DNA of 14,723 nucleotides from CBFDCQ01 sp965603355 (GTDB lineage Bacteria > Hydrogenedentota > CAZGCA01 > CBFDCQ01). Made by a program: the position numbers and the translations under genes. The stretch spans positions 1-14,723 of the forward strand of contig CBFDCQ010000078.1 in NCBI GenBank assembly GCA_965603355.1, given 5' to 3'. Below the pieces are notes generated by a model. That model did no database searches. It was not told where the DNA came from and saw only the letters and a list, made by a program, of their open reading frames with translations. Positions 6,152 through 13,782 of the stretch are shown piece after piece; the stretch's first letter is position 1; the number at the start of each line of letters is the position of its first letter.

Positions 6152-8247
6152 GTGCCAACCTCCATACCGGCTGGGCTCATGCCATCGAGCGCAGCCAGTT
6201 TTCTCTTCGAAATCTCCCAGAATGCTGACCAGGAGACCTCTGCGGAGCCCTCGGTTCTCCAGTGGTCTATCCTTTCGCCTCCGAGCCCGATCTCGTCCAG
6301 GACGCCTTTCGCCTTCTGCACGCGCGCGCTCAGTCTCTCCTCTGCGGTCGGGTACAGACAATCCCCCTCGGTGCACGAGATTATTACGACCCCATCCGCG
6401 CCCAACTCGAACGGCGCGAGTATATCCACTACGCTCAATCTTGCAACACAAGGCACCATCACCCTTGCCACGCCTGTTTCCGCTGCAGCACTCGGCTCTG
6501 CGCGGACGAGTTTCCTGCTTGTCACCTCGAACAGGCAGCAGTAGGAAACGATCAAAGGCTGAAGGTCTTCTCCTCGCTCCATTCTTGGAAAGATGTTTCC
6601 GATCTCTTCTCTCATCCGGTTCGTGCCGAACCGCTTCAGCGCGATCGCCGCTGCAGGACACTCCGCCGCGCACAACCCGCATGCCTGACACTGTTCCTGC
6701 GGCATGACGGCGGTCCTCTCCACCTGGGCAACGCCAAACGGACAGATCCTCACGCAGGTGAGACAGGCAGCGCACTTCTCCTCGTCAGCCAAGGCTCCCG
6801 TGGTGCAGGCCAGACAGCGTTTGGCTTCCGCGAGCGCTTCTGCCTCCGTGAACCCGCGCTCGATCTCGGAAAAATCCCTCACCCGCTTTTCAGCGGGAAC
6901 AAGCTCGGGGATGATCGGTTCCCGTCGTTTGATCTTCTCGGCAATATCCAGTGGGATGTCTCCGAGCGAGGGCGGCTCGGTTACAGGCTGTTTCAGGAGT
7001 TCTCCTGTATCCAGGTAGTGCAGGATCGCTCTTGCCGCCCGGTGCCCCTCGCGCACGGCCTCCACGGCAGCGCCCGGACCGGTGACCACCTCGCCGCAAG
7101 CGAAGATCCCCGGCTCCGTCGTCGCCAGCGTTTCCGGGTCAAACTCCAGTCGGTCGCCCGAGGCTTTGACCGCGGAACCTGCAATACACGTCAAGTCGCC
7201 GCGCTGTCCGATCGCCAGAATAATGCTGTCGGCCAGGAGCGTCGAGACGTCTCCTTCGTCGAACCGGGGATTGAATCGTCCGGTATCGTCGAATACCGCC
7301 GTACATTTCTTCATCTCAATCCCGCGCACGACCCCGTCCTCAGAGAACACGGCCTTCGGACCCCACGAGTAGCTGATCTCGACCTCTTCCTGTAAGGCCT
7401 CTTCCATTTCCCATTCCCAGGCGGGCATTTCCTGCTGCGACTCGAGTGACACGAGGGTTACCTTCTCAGCGCCGAGTCGGCGTGCGCAGCGCGCTACGTC
7501 AAAGGCGACATTGCCTCCTCCTATTACCACCACACGCTCGCCGAGAGACGGAGCGTCCCCTAACCCGACCGCTCTTAGAAACGGAATGGCAAGTAACACA
7601 CCTCCGCTGTCAATCCCGGGAACGCCGAGCGTCCGACTCTCGGGAAGGCCGGTCGCTATGAGGATCGCGGCGAAACCCTGATCTCGTAAGTCATCTATCT
7701 GCAAGTCCCTCCCGATCTCGCAGCCGGTTTGCAGTTCGACTCCAAGCGACAGAACGTCGTCAATATCCTCCTTCAGCACTTCGTAAGGCAGCCGATAACG
7801 AGGTATGGCCGTGCCGAGCATCCCGCCGGGCGTATCCCACTTCTCGTACACCACCACCGCGAATCCCATCTCCGCAAGATCATGCGCGGCGGTCAGCCCG
7901 CCTGGACCAGACCCGATAATCGCGATCCTCTCGCTCCTGGTCGCCTCAACGCGTTCCCGTCTCGAGAGACGATAATCCACTGTGCTCTCCATGATGAATC
8001 GCTTCAGGAGTCTCAAACCGACCGGAGCATCTACTCTGTTCCGGCGGCATTTCTGCTCGCACGGATGATGACAGATCCGACCACATACCGACGAGAATGG
8101 GTTGGCTTTAAGCAGAAGTTCCAGGGCGTCCTCATACTTCCCCTGGGTGATGAGTTCAACGTACAGACGCGTGTCCGTTTGGACGGGACAGGCTGCTACG
8201 CAACTGGCCGCGTCAACCTGTTGCTCAGCTGCTGAATCCACTCGCAT
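6148..8247 (-). CDS. FAD/Fe-S oxidoreductase with GltD-like core and FlpD/MvhD domain
   Basis: This 699-residue protein fuses four modules. (i) An N-terminal Fer4_20-type helical Fe-S domain (C16, C20, C55, C59, C63, C67). (ii) A GltD-like flavin core with FAD loop GSGPGG (112-117), NAD(P) loop GGGNVAFD (243-250) and FAD-closing segment GIFACGEVVTGPGAAVEAV (380-398). (iii) A 2x[4Fe-4S] ferredoxin domain (C492/495/498/502 and C520/523/526/530). (iv) A C-terminal FlpD/MvhD-like domain (about 565-660: VSYCC, MVPC, GADGVVIISCTEGDC). It should move electrons from NAD(P)H to a downstream acceptor. The ATGA overlap with metV makes MetVF the likely acceptor, like the Hdr/MvhD-linked MTHFR of Moorella but without separate Hdr subunits (inference). 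The domain-iv cysteine set looks incomplete. ATG 8247 has only a weak ribosome binding site. Confidence 0.9.
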   Translation of the reverse strand: MRVDSAAEQQVDAASCVAACPVQTDTRLYVELITQGKYEDALELLLKANPFSSVCGRICHHPCEQKCRRNRVDAPVGLRLLKRFIMESTVDYRLSRRERVEATRSERIAIIGSGPGGLTAAHDLAEMGFAVVVYEKWDTPGGMLGTAIPRYRLPYEVLKEDIDDVLSLGVELQTGCEIGRDLQIDDLRDQGFAAILIATGLPESRTLGVPGIDSGGVLLAIPFLRAVGLGDAPSLGERVVVIGGGNVAFDVARCARRLGAEKVTLVSLESQQEMPAWEWEMEEALQEEVEISYSWGPKAVFSEDGVVRGIEMKKCTAVFDDTGRFNPRFDEGDVSTLLADSIILAIGQRGDLTCIAGSAVKASGDRLEFDPETLATTEPGIFACGEVVTGPGAAVEAVREGHRAARAILHYLDTGELLKQPVTEPPSLGDIPLDIAEKIKRREPIIPELVPAEKRVRDFSEIERGFTEAEALAEAKRCLACTTGALADEEKCAACLTCVRICPFGVAQVERTAVMPQEQCQACGLCAAECPAAAIALKRFGTNRMREEIGNIFPRMERGEDLQPLIVSYCCLFEVTSRKLVRAEPSAAAETGVARVMVPCVARLSVVDILAPFELGADGVVIISCTEGDCLYPTAEERLSARVQKAKGVLDEIGLGGERIDHWRTEGSAEVSWSAFWEISKRKLAALDGMSPAGMEVGT

Positions 8248-8433
8248 TACTCAAATCCAACGAGCCCGATGTTCATCAGCTTCAAGCGCGCTTGCCCGAC
8301 AAAGAAGTGTCGCATCCAGAATGCTGCGCGTACGCTCGGATATGCCCGTACAAAACAAGCGCTAACGCCTATCCGCTGCAGCAACAGACAAGCCTGGATG
8401 AACGCGCGAAACCGAGACTGCAGTCCAAAACCC

Positions 8434-8462
8434 TTGACCTACGACAGTCCATACTATATCAT
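8434..8462 (+). promoter_or_regulatory. Promoter for the ahbC-like gene
   Basis: A -35 TTGACC (8434-8439), a 17-bp spacer and a -10 TATCAT (8457-8462) match the sigma70 consensus at 5 of 6 bases each. Transcription would start near 8469 and give a leader of about 130 nt. It overlaps the minus-strand promoter. Confidence 0.55.
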
Positions 8463-8481
8463 ATGCAAGTTACATTAACAA
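8453..8481 (-). promoter_or_regulatory. Promoter for the oxidoreductase-metVF operon
   Basis: Reading leftward, a -35 TTGTTA (8481-8476), a 17-bp spacer and a -10 TATAGT (8458-8453) match sigma70 consensus (4/6 and 5/6). The start would be near 8446, with a leader of about 200 nt. Its -10 shares bases with the rightward -10, so both cannot be occupied at once. Confidence 0.5.
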
Positions 8482-8597
8482 GAACTGGTGTGCAGGCCAA
8501 GGGCCGGTGAGCACGCCAGCGTTGCGCGTCGGTTTGAGTGTGTCTCTGATGGTACAAGTTGCCTACAACAATAGTCTCACAGAGTAAGAGTATTGAC

Positions 8598-9785
8598 ATG
8601 ATCGGATTCACGAAGTTGTTGTGTGGTGGCGCCACGGTTTCGGACGCGATGCGTTATGCCGAGACGCGCGCCGGCGTGCCGCCGCATATGCTCCAGTTCA
8701 CGACAGACAGCCGTCCGCTGGTGGTATGGAACATGACCAACAGGTGCAACCTGAGGTGCGTGCACTGCTACGCGGCTGCTACTGAAACTGCCGAGCCACG
8801 TGAGCTCACCACAAGCCAAGGCAAGAAGTTCATAGACGACCTTGCGGATGCCGGTTGTCCCGTTGTCCTCTTCTCGGGAGGCGAACCCTATCTGAGAGAG
8901 GATATCTTCGAGCTCGGTTCATACGCGGCCGAACGCGGTCTTCGCCCCGTCGTGTCAACCAACGGCACGCTTATCACCCCTGAGGTTGCGGTGAAGACGC
9001 GCGATGCGGGATTCATGTACGCGGGAATCAGCCTGGACGGCCTGGCGCAAAGACACAACCGGTTCAGAGGAAGCTCTGACGCGTTCCGCAAAGCGCTCGA
9101 CGGTTTGCACAACTGCATGGACGCCGGTCTGAAGACGGGCATCCGCTTTACGGTCACAAAACACAATCTCGCCGACCTCGACGGGGTGCTCGATCTCATC
9201 GAGCGGGAAAACGTACCGCGATTCTGCCTGTACCACCTTGTGTACTCTGGCAGAGGTCGTGAGATGATGGATGACGATCTCACGAGAGAGCAGCGGCGGG
9301 CAATGGTCGAGCGTCTGATCGAAAAGGCGCTCGATTGGAGCGAGCGCGACGTCAAAGTGGAGCTTCTGACGACGGACAATCATGCGGACGGTGTTACCGT
9401 CGAACGCTACGTGAAACAACGCGATCCGGAGCGTGTGGGTGAGGTGCACGAGCTTCTAGTACGCCATGGTGGCTGTTCCGCAGGTCGCAAGTTCGCCTGT
9501 GTTGACGCGTATGGCGAGGTCCATCCGTGCCAGTTCTGGCGGCATGTCTCGCTCGGAAACGTTCGCGAACGCGCGTTCTCCGAGATATGGAACGATGGTG
9601 ACAACGAGCTGCTCGGTAAACTCAAGAACATCGGCGATAACTTGACGGGCGAACGCTGCGGCAGATGCAAGCACAAGGCTATCTGCGGTGGATGCCGCAT
9701 CAGAGCCGAAGCGGCATCTGGCGACATCTGGGGCGACGATCCACAATGCTACCTGGATGACGAGGATATCTATACGAACGCTTGA
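8598..9785 (+). CDS. ahbC: Radical SAM/SPASM protein, AhbC (NirJ-like) family
   Basis: The 395-residue product matches the AhbC/NirJ group of radical SAM enzymes. AhbC (12,18-didecarboxysiroheme deacetylase) removes two acetate side chains in the siroheme-dependent heme route of anaerobes; NirJ works on heme d1. The N-terminus MIGFTKLLCG with SDAMRY, and the segment TTDNHADG, are hallmarks of the group. The SAM cluster is C50/C54/C57 (RCNLRCVHC), with GGEP at 94-97. The SPASM region supplies C293, C301, C311, C354, C357, C363, C366 and C384 for auxiliary Fe-S clusters. The ATG at 8598 is preferred over TTG 8559 because homologues begin near MIG, though only a weak purine-rich site precedes it. 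No other heme genes adjoin. AhbC versus NirJ-type cannot be settled here. It lies 60 nt upstream of a two-component pair on the same strand. Confidence 0.8.
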   Translation: MIGFTKLLCGGATVSDAMRYAETRAGVPPHMLQFTTDSRPLVVWNMTNRCNLRCVHCYAAATETAEPRELTTSQGKKFIDDLADAGCPVVLFSGGEPYLREDIFELGSYAAERGLRPVVSTNGTLITPEVAVKTRDAGFMYAGISLDGLAQRHNRFRGSSDAFRKALDGLHNCMDAGLKTGIRFTVTKHNLADLDGVLDLIERENVPRFCLYHLVYSGRGREMMDDDLTREQRRAMVERLIEKALDWSERDVKVELLTTDNHADGVTVERYVKQRDPERVGEVHELLVRHGGCSAGRKFACVDAYGEVHPCQFWRHVSLGNVRERAFSEIWNDGDNELLGKLKNIGDNLTGERCGRCKHKAICGGCRIRAEAASGDIWGDDPQCYLDDEDIYTNA

Positions 9786-9845
9786 CAACCCCACGCAGGA
9801 TGGAAAAAGGTCGGGTTTCAGCAGGATCTCCGTCAGGGGTGAACA

Positions 9846-12470
9846 ATGATGAACGAGCATGAGGACAACGCAGCCCCCCTCATTGAAGAACTCAGGATGC
9901 TTCGCGAGCGTGCGGCCGAACTGGAACGTGCCCAGTCCGAACGCAAGCAGGCGGAGGAAGCGCTGAAACACGCGTTGGACGAGTCGCGACGGCGCCGAAA
10001 GGAAACGTCGGCACTGTTCGAAGGCGCGCGCGCAGTCTTGCGGTATCGTGATTTCGAGGATGCGGCCCGAGTCATGTTCGACTCCTGCAAGAACTTAATT
10101 GGGGCTGCTGCGGGATACGTTGCGTTACTGGCAAAGGACGGTACTGAAAACGAGGTCCTTTTCTTGGATTCGGGTGGCTTGCCTTGCTCCGTTGACCCGT
10201 CGCTGCCGATGCCGATCCGAGGTCTTCGCGCTGAGGCGTACCGTACGGGCAAGGTCGTGTATGAAAATAATTTTGCCGGCAGTGAATTCGTGAAGTTCAT
10301 GCCCAGGGGCCACGTAGCCCTTGATAGTGTATTATTCGCGCCGCTGGTCGCAGAGAAACAAACCATCGGTCTGCTCGGTCTTGCCAATAAGCCGGGCGGC
10401 TTCAACGAAGATGACGCTCGCGTCGCACAGGTGTTCGGAAAGTTGGCATCCATCGCGCTTCTCAACAGCCGCACGTTGGAATTCCTCGAGAGCAGCGAAA
10501 GACGCCTGCGTTCCGTCGTCGAGACGGCTGCCGACGCTATCATAACTGCAGACGGCAAGGGGAACATCGTCTTCTGGAATGAAGGCCCGCAAAACATTTT
10601 CGGCTACTCCGCTGACGAGCTCATCGGCAAACCTCTTACAACGATAATGCCGGAGCGATTCCATGAGGCTCATCGAAAGGGACTCGCGCGAGTGCTCTCA
10701 ACGGGAGAAACAAAGCTTGTCGGAAAAACCGTCGAAATGGACGCACTGAGAAAGGACGGCACTGAGTTTCCCGTAGAGCTTTCACTCGCAACCTGGCGAA
10801 CCAGAGACGAAGTCTTCTTCACGGCCCTCTGTCGCGACATCACCGAGCGCAAGCGCGCAGAGGAGGCGCGGCGGATCTCCCAGCGTTTCCTGCAAATTGC
10901 GAATCTGTACGCCGAGATGGACCCGCTGCTTGCTGCATTTGTCGCGGAGATCAAGGACTTCCTCGGTTGCGCGGCCGTAGGAGTGCGCATCCTGGACGAG
11001 CAGAGCAACATACCATATGAAGCGCACGACGGGTTCAGCCGGGAATTCTACGAGTCGGAAAACCCTCTTTCCACTGCAAAAGACCAGTGCATGTGCATCA
11101 ACGTCATCAAAGGAGATACTGACCCTAGCCTCGTGTTCTACACAAGGGGAGGTTCCTTTTACATGAACGGCACGACCGCTTTCCTGGCAACAGTGTCGAA
11201 TGAGGAAAAGGGTCAGACACGAAACGCATGCAACGAGCACGGATATGAGTCCGTGGCGCTCATTCCGATCCGCCTCGGGAACAAGATAGTCGGCCTCATC
11301 CACGTGGCGGATACCCTTGAGGACGCGATCCCACTGGAGAAGGTGGAGACGCTCGAAGGGATAGCAATGCAATTGGGAGCGGCTATTCAGCGCGTCCGCG
11401 CCGAGGAAGAGGTACAGAACGTTGCGCGGTTCCCGTCCGAAAACCCCTGGCCTGTGCTCCGGATTGGCAAGGATGGCACGATCCTCTATGCCAATGCAGC
11501 AAGTGCATCCCTGCTCGGTGAGTGGCGCAGTCAGGTCGGGCAATCTGCACCCGGATACATAGTAGACTTCGCCGCAAAAGTCCTTGATTCAGGCTCAAGC
11601 GAAAGACTCGAGCTCGAACACAAGGAGAGAACCTTCTCCTTTGCGGTTGTACCGGTGGCGGAGGCTGGGTACGTCAACTTGTATGGACGCGACATCACCG
11701 AGCGCGTGCGAGCGGAGGAAGAACTGGAAAAACACCGGCATCAGCTTGAGGAGTTGGTGGACGAACGCACGGCTGAACTGGAACGATCGCATCAACAGTT
11801 GCGCGACCTCGCCGCTCACATGCGAGACGCGCGCGAAGAGGAAAGAGCATGGGTGGCGCGTGAGATTCACGATGAGCTCGGGCAGATGTTGACAGGATTG
11901 GAGTTGGACCTTTCATGGCTCAATACGAAGTTGACCGAAGTGGCGGGCGGAGAATCGCGTCAACTGCTCCTCAACAAGATTTGCTCTATGTCTACCCTTG
12001 TCGATAGGACGATCGAATGCGTTCAAAGAATCGCCACTGAATTAAGGCCCGGCGTGTTGGACGACTTCGGTCTCTTGGCGGCAATTGAGTCGCAAGCACG
12101 ACAATTTCAAGAGCGAACGGGGATCACATGCAAGCTCGTCATGGCGGTGGGAGATGCCAATTTAGAACCCGCCACTTCGACGGCGCTGTTCCGCATCATT
12201 CAGGAGGCGCTGACCAATGTTGCCCGGCATGCAGAAGCGACCAAAGTCGCGGTTAGCTTGAAATGTAGTGATGATAAAGTTACGCTGGTAATCAAAGATA
12301 ACGGTAAGGGCATTGCAGAAGGCGAGGTTTTGCGCTCGACCTCGCTCGGCTTTCTGGGAATGCGCGAGCGGGCCGTCGCTTTGGGAGGCAAGTGCGACGT
12401 GGCCAGCGCGCCTCTGAAAGGAACCATGATAAAGGTGAATGTGCCACTGGGCGCTTCGGCGCGTCGTTGA
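9846..12470 (+). CDS. Soluble NarX-type histidine kinase with two GAF and two PAS domains
   Basis: This 874-residue kinase has no membrane segment. The order is: N-terminal coiled coil (about 12-55), GAF (58-208), PAS (218-335) ending DITERKRAEE, a second GAF (345-515), PAS (530-622) ending DITERVRAEE, coiled coil (625-665), HisKA_3 with phospho-acceptor H675 in EIHDELGQ, and HATPase (775-870) with N box EALTNVARHA, G1 DNGKGI and G2 GFLGMRERA. The second GAF has four cysteines (C375, C415, C417, C462) that could hold a cofactor or a redox switch (inference). ATG 9846 (or 9849) follows AGGGGTG by a few bases. It lies 60 nt after the ahbC-like gene and 44 nt before a NarL-type regulator, which is almost certainly its target. 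Confidence 0.92.
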   Translation: MMNEHEDNAAPLIEELRMLRERAAELERAQSERKQAEEALKHALDESRRRRKETSALFEGARAVLRYRDFEDAARVMFDSCKNLIGAAAGYVALLAKDGTENEVLFLDSGGLPCSVDPSLPMPIRGLRAEAYRTGKVVYENNFAGSEFVKFMPRGHVALDSVLFAPLVAEKQTIGLLGLANKPGGFNEDDARVAQVFGKLASIALLNSRTLEFLESSERRLRSVVETAADAIITADGKGNIVFWNEGPQNIFGYSADELIGKPLTTIMPERFHEAHRKGLARVLSTGETKLVGKTVEMDALRKDGTEFPVELSLATWRTRDEVFFTALCRDITERKRAEEARRISQRFLQIANLYAEMDPLLAAFVAEIKDFLGCAAVGVRILDEQSNIPYEAHDGFSREFYESENPLSTAKDQCMCINVIKGDTDPSLVFYTRGGSFYMNGTTAFLATVSNEEKGQTRNACNEHGYESVALIPIRLGNKIVGLIHVADTLEDAIPLEKVETLEGIAMQLGAAIQRVRAEEEVQNVARFPSENPWPVLRIGKDGTILYANAASASLLGEWRSQVGQSAPGYIVDFAAKVLDSGSSERLELEHKERTFSFAVVPVAEAGYVNLYGRDITERVRAEEELEKHRHQLEELVDERTAELERSHQQLRDLAAHMRDAREEERAWVAREIHDELGQMLTGLELDLSWLNTKLTEVAGGESRQLLLNKICSMSTLVDRTIECVQRIATELRPGVLDDFGLLAAIESQARQFQERTGITCKLVMAVGDANLEPATSTALFRIIQEALTNVARHAEATKVAVSLKCSDDKVTLVIKDNGKGIAEGEVLRSTSLGFLGMRERAVALGGKCDVASAPLKGTMIKVNVPLGASARR

Positions 12471-12514
12471 AGCGTCGGCATCACGCTGCGGCCGGAATTC
12501 GAAGGAGAAGGGCT

Positions 12515-13147
12515 ATGATAAACGTGCTTATTGCGGACGACCATCCTATTGTCCGGCAAGGATTGCGACAAATTGTTGGCGAAACTTCCGACATTGTCAT
12601 CAAGGGAGAGGCGAGCAATGGGGATGAAGTCGTGGAACAAGTCCGTTCCGGTCAGTGGGATGTCGTTGTGCTCGACCTTACCATGCCCGGCACTCACGGG
12701 TTGGATCTTGTGAGACGATTGAAGACCGAACATCCCCAGTTACGCATTCTCGTGCTCAGCATACATCCCGAGGACGAGTATGCTGTGCGGCTGTTGCGGG
12801 CCGGGGCATCCGGGTACCTGAACAAGAGAAGCGCCGGTGGACAGCTGGTGGAGGCGATACGAAAAGTCGCTCAAGGTGGCAAGTACGTGAGCCCGACTCT
12901 CGCTGAAAAGCTCGCTTTTGAACTCGATGTTGACTCGGATAAACCGCCGCACGAAAAGCTGTCGGACCGCGAGTTCCAGGTCTTTTGCCTGATAGCGTCC
13001 GGCAGGACGGTCACGGAAATTGCCGAAGATCTCTCGCTCAGCGTTAAAACCGTAAGCACATATCGGTCACGCGTCCTCGAAAAAATGAACATGCGGCGTA
13101 ACGCCGAGTTCACCCGCTACGCAATCGAGCACGAACTCGTGCGTTGA
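12515..13147 (+). CDS. NarL/LuxR-type response regulator
   Basis: This 210-residue protein has a receiver domain (acidic pair D8-D9, phospho-acceptor D54 in VVLDLTMPG, a Lys in GYLNKRS) and a C-terminal LuxR helix-turn-helix (about 146-205: LSDREFQVFCLIASGRTVTE, then the recognition helix in SVKTVSTYRSRVLEKM). Phosphorylation by the upstream HisKA_3 kinase should activate DNA binding. The ATG at 12515 has GGAG 8 nt upstream. The frame is open further upstream but overlaps the kinase end without a good site. Targets are unknown; the neighbouring divergent promoters are one possibility. The residue after the switch Lys is Arg, where many receivers have Pro or Ser. Confidence 0.93.
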   Translation: MINVLIADDHPIVRQGLRQIVGETSDIVIKGEASNGDEVVEQVRSGQWDVVVLDLTMPGTHGLDLVRRLKTEHPQLRILVLSIHPEDEYAVRLLRAGASGYLNKRSAGGQLVEAIRKVAQGGKYVSPTLAEKLAFELDVDSDKPPHEKLSDREFQVFCLIASGRTVTEIAEDLSLSVKTVSTYRSRVLEKMNMRRNAEFTRYAIEHELVR

Positions 13148-13260
13148 TTTTTGAGATTTACCTACCCAATGACGCCTGTCCGCAACAAGGTCAAGGCAGT
13201 ATCGCCGGGAGCCCTCTTGTAAGACAAACACCTACAAGTGTCTCATGACATCCCGCACGA

Positions 13261-13281
13261 AAATCAGCATTTCGCTGATTT
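13261..13281. repeat. 8-bp hairpin AAATCAGC/GCTGATTT
   Basis: AAATCAGC (13261-13268) and GCTGATTT (13274-13281) pair perfectly around a 5-base loop, 113 nt after the response regulator. It could terminate or stabilise that transcript, but no run of T follows on the plus strand, so it is not a standard intrinsic terminator. Confidence 0.4.
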
Positions 13282-13309
13282 ACGAATTCCTTCTCATGTG
13301 CTACTCTCG

Positions 13310-13347
13310 CTATTGTTCCTTCCGCAAAGTCCAGGTCGGAGCAATAG
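13310..13347. repeat. 10-bp hairpin
   Basis: CTATTGTTCC (13310-13319) pairs with GGAGCAATAG (13338-13347) over all ten positions, with one G-U, around an 18-base loop. It is one of a string of stems in this region; function unknown. Confidence 0.4.
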
Positions 13348-13404
13348 ACATTGGGATTCTAACCGCCGCAAGGACTGGAAGAATAAGGAGACATGGGCCG
13401 TGTA

Positions 13405-13599
13405 CGTGAGGAAGTGGCAACGCCGAGATGCACAAAGAAGGTCGAAGGCATGTGAAATACTCTCAAGCGCGGGACCGAATCGACGCAGGCAACTTCAACC
13501 CTCCCCCCCCCCCCCGAAAAAGTTGACCGCCCGAGGAGGATCCCGTCCTATTCAAGCCGCTCTCTCTCTCCGAGAGAGCGCCGTTGCCACTTCCTCACG
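13405..13599. repeat. 18-bp perfect inverted repeat bounding 159 bp
   Basis: CGTGAGGAAGTGGCAACG occurs at 13405-13422 and its exact reverse complement at 13582-13599. The enclosed 159 bases contain the 13-C tract and most of a 9-bp hairpin. No target-site duplication flanks the arms and no recombinase gene is nearby, so a long-range RNA stem, a small non-autonomous element and an invertible segment all remain possible. Confidence 0.6.
13503..13515 (+). repeat. Homopolymer of 13 C
   Basis: Thirteen consecutive C follow CCCT. Such tracts slip during replication and are also error-prone in sequencing, so the exact length is doubtful. It is not in a coding region that I can support. Confidence 0.8.
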
Positions 13600-13628
13600 C
13601 AGAACAGGTCCCGTGCACAGGTTCTGCG
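13558..13628. repeat. Two adjacent hairpins
   Basis: CGCTCTCTC (13558-13566) and GAGAGAGCG (13572-13580) form a perfect 9-bp stem with a 5-base loop. CGCAGAAC (13598-13605) and GTTCTGCG (13621-13628) form a perfect 8-bp stem. They flank and slightly overlap the right arm of the 18-bp inverted repeat. Neither is followed by a T-tract. Confidence 0.5.
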
Positions 13629-13782
13629 GTGACAAGAGTTGAACGGAGATGGAGGCCGGGCGCCCAGCCGTTCGGAAAGGCGCGCGGAGTAACGCCCTGG
13701 GGACCGAAGCTCTCAATAGCCCAGGAACAGGGAAGGATGTGGCGTTCCGTGAAATCCACGGGAAAATAAGAGGTGGGCTCAA

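Larger units (their letters stand above)
8248..8597. other. Divergent intergenic region with no supported gene
   Basis: About 350 bases separate the leftward metVF operon from the rightward ahbC-like gene. Short open frames exist on both strands but lack ribosome binding sites and recognisable products. The middle (8434-8481) holds two overlapping sigma70-type promoters. On the minus strand a 22-codon frame from ATG 8315 ends as TAATG on the start of the oxidoreductase gene; it may be a coupled leader or chance. Confidence 0.6.
13148..13782. other. Gene-free, structure-rich intergenic region
   Basis: No convincing protein gene is present in these 635 bases. A 134-codon frame at 13238-13642 lacks a ribosome binding site and is low-complexity. 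The stretch has an unusual number of perfect or near-perfect stems: 13261-13281 (8 bp), 13310-13347 (10 bp with one G-U), 13405-13422 with 13582-13599 (18 bp), 13558-13580 (9 bp), 13598-13628 (8 bp), 13641-13646 with 13668-13673 (6 bp) and 13745-13763 (7 bp with one G-U). The last stem sits just before the ferredoxin ribosome binding site. A run of 13 C lies at 13503-13515. It may encode a structured RNA or long leader, or be the debris of a small element. I could not match it to a known RNA family. Confidence 0.55.

Noticed and set aside
6152..6775. N-terminal extension of metV in the same frame
   Set aside because: It overlaps the oxidoreductase coding sequence, is arginine-rich without family similarity, and ATG 6151 has a good ribosome binding site.
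6262..7395. 377-codon plus-strand frame
   Set aside because: It is antisense to the oxidoreductase gene, whose domains and motifs are clear; it is a GC-codon shadow.
13238..13642. 134-codon plus-strand frame
   Set aside because: It has no ribosome binding site, runs through the C tract as a proline run, and through hairpins; composition is not protein-like.
13720..13765. Resemblance to the core of a cobalamin riboswitch (AGGGAA followed by GTGAAATCC)
   Set aside because: The 3' half of the aptamer, including the CCCCGC-type segment and its partner loop, is missing before the ATG, so the match is too short.
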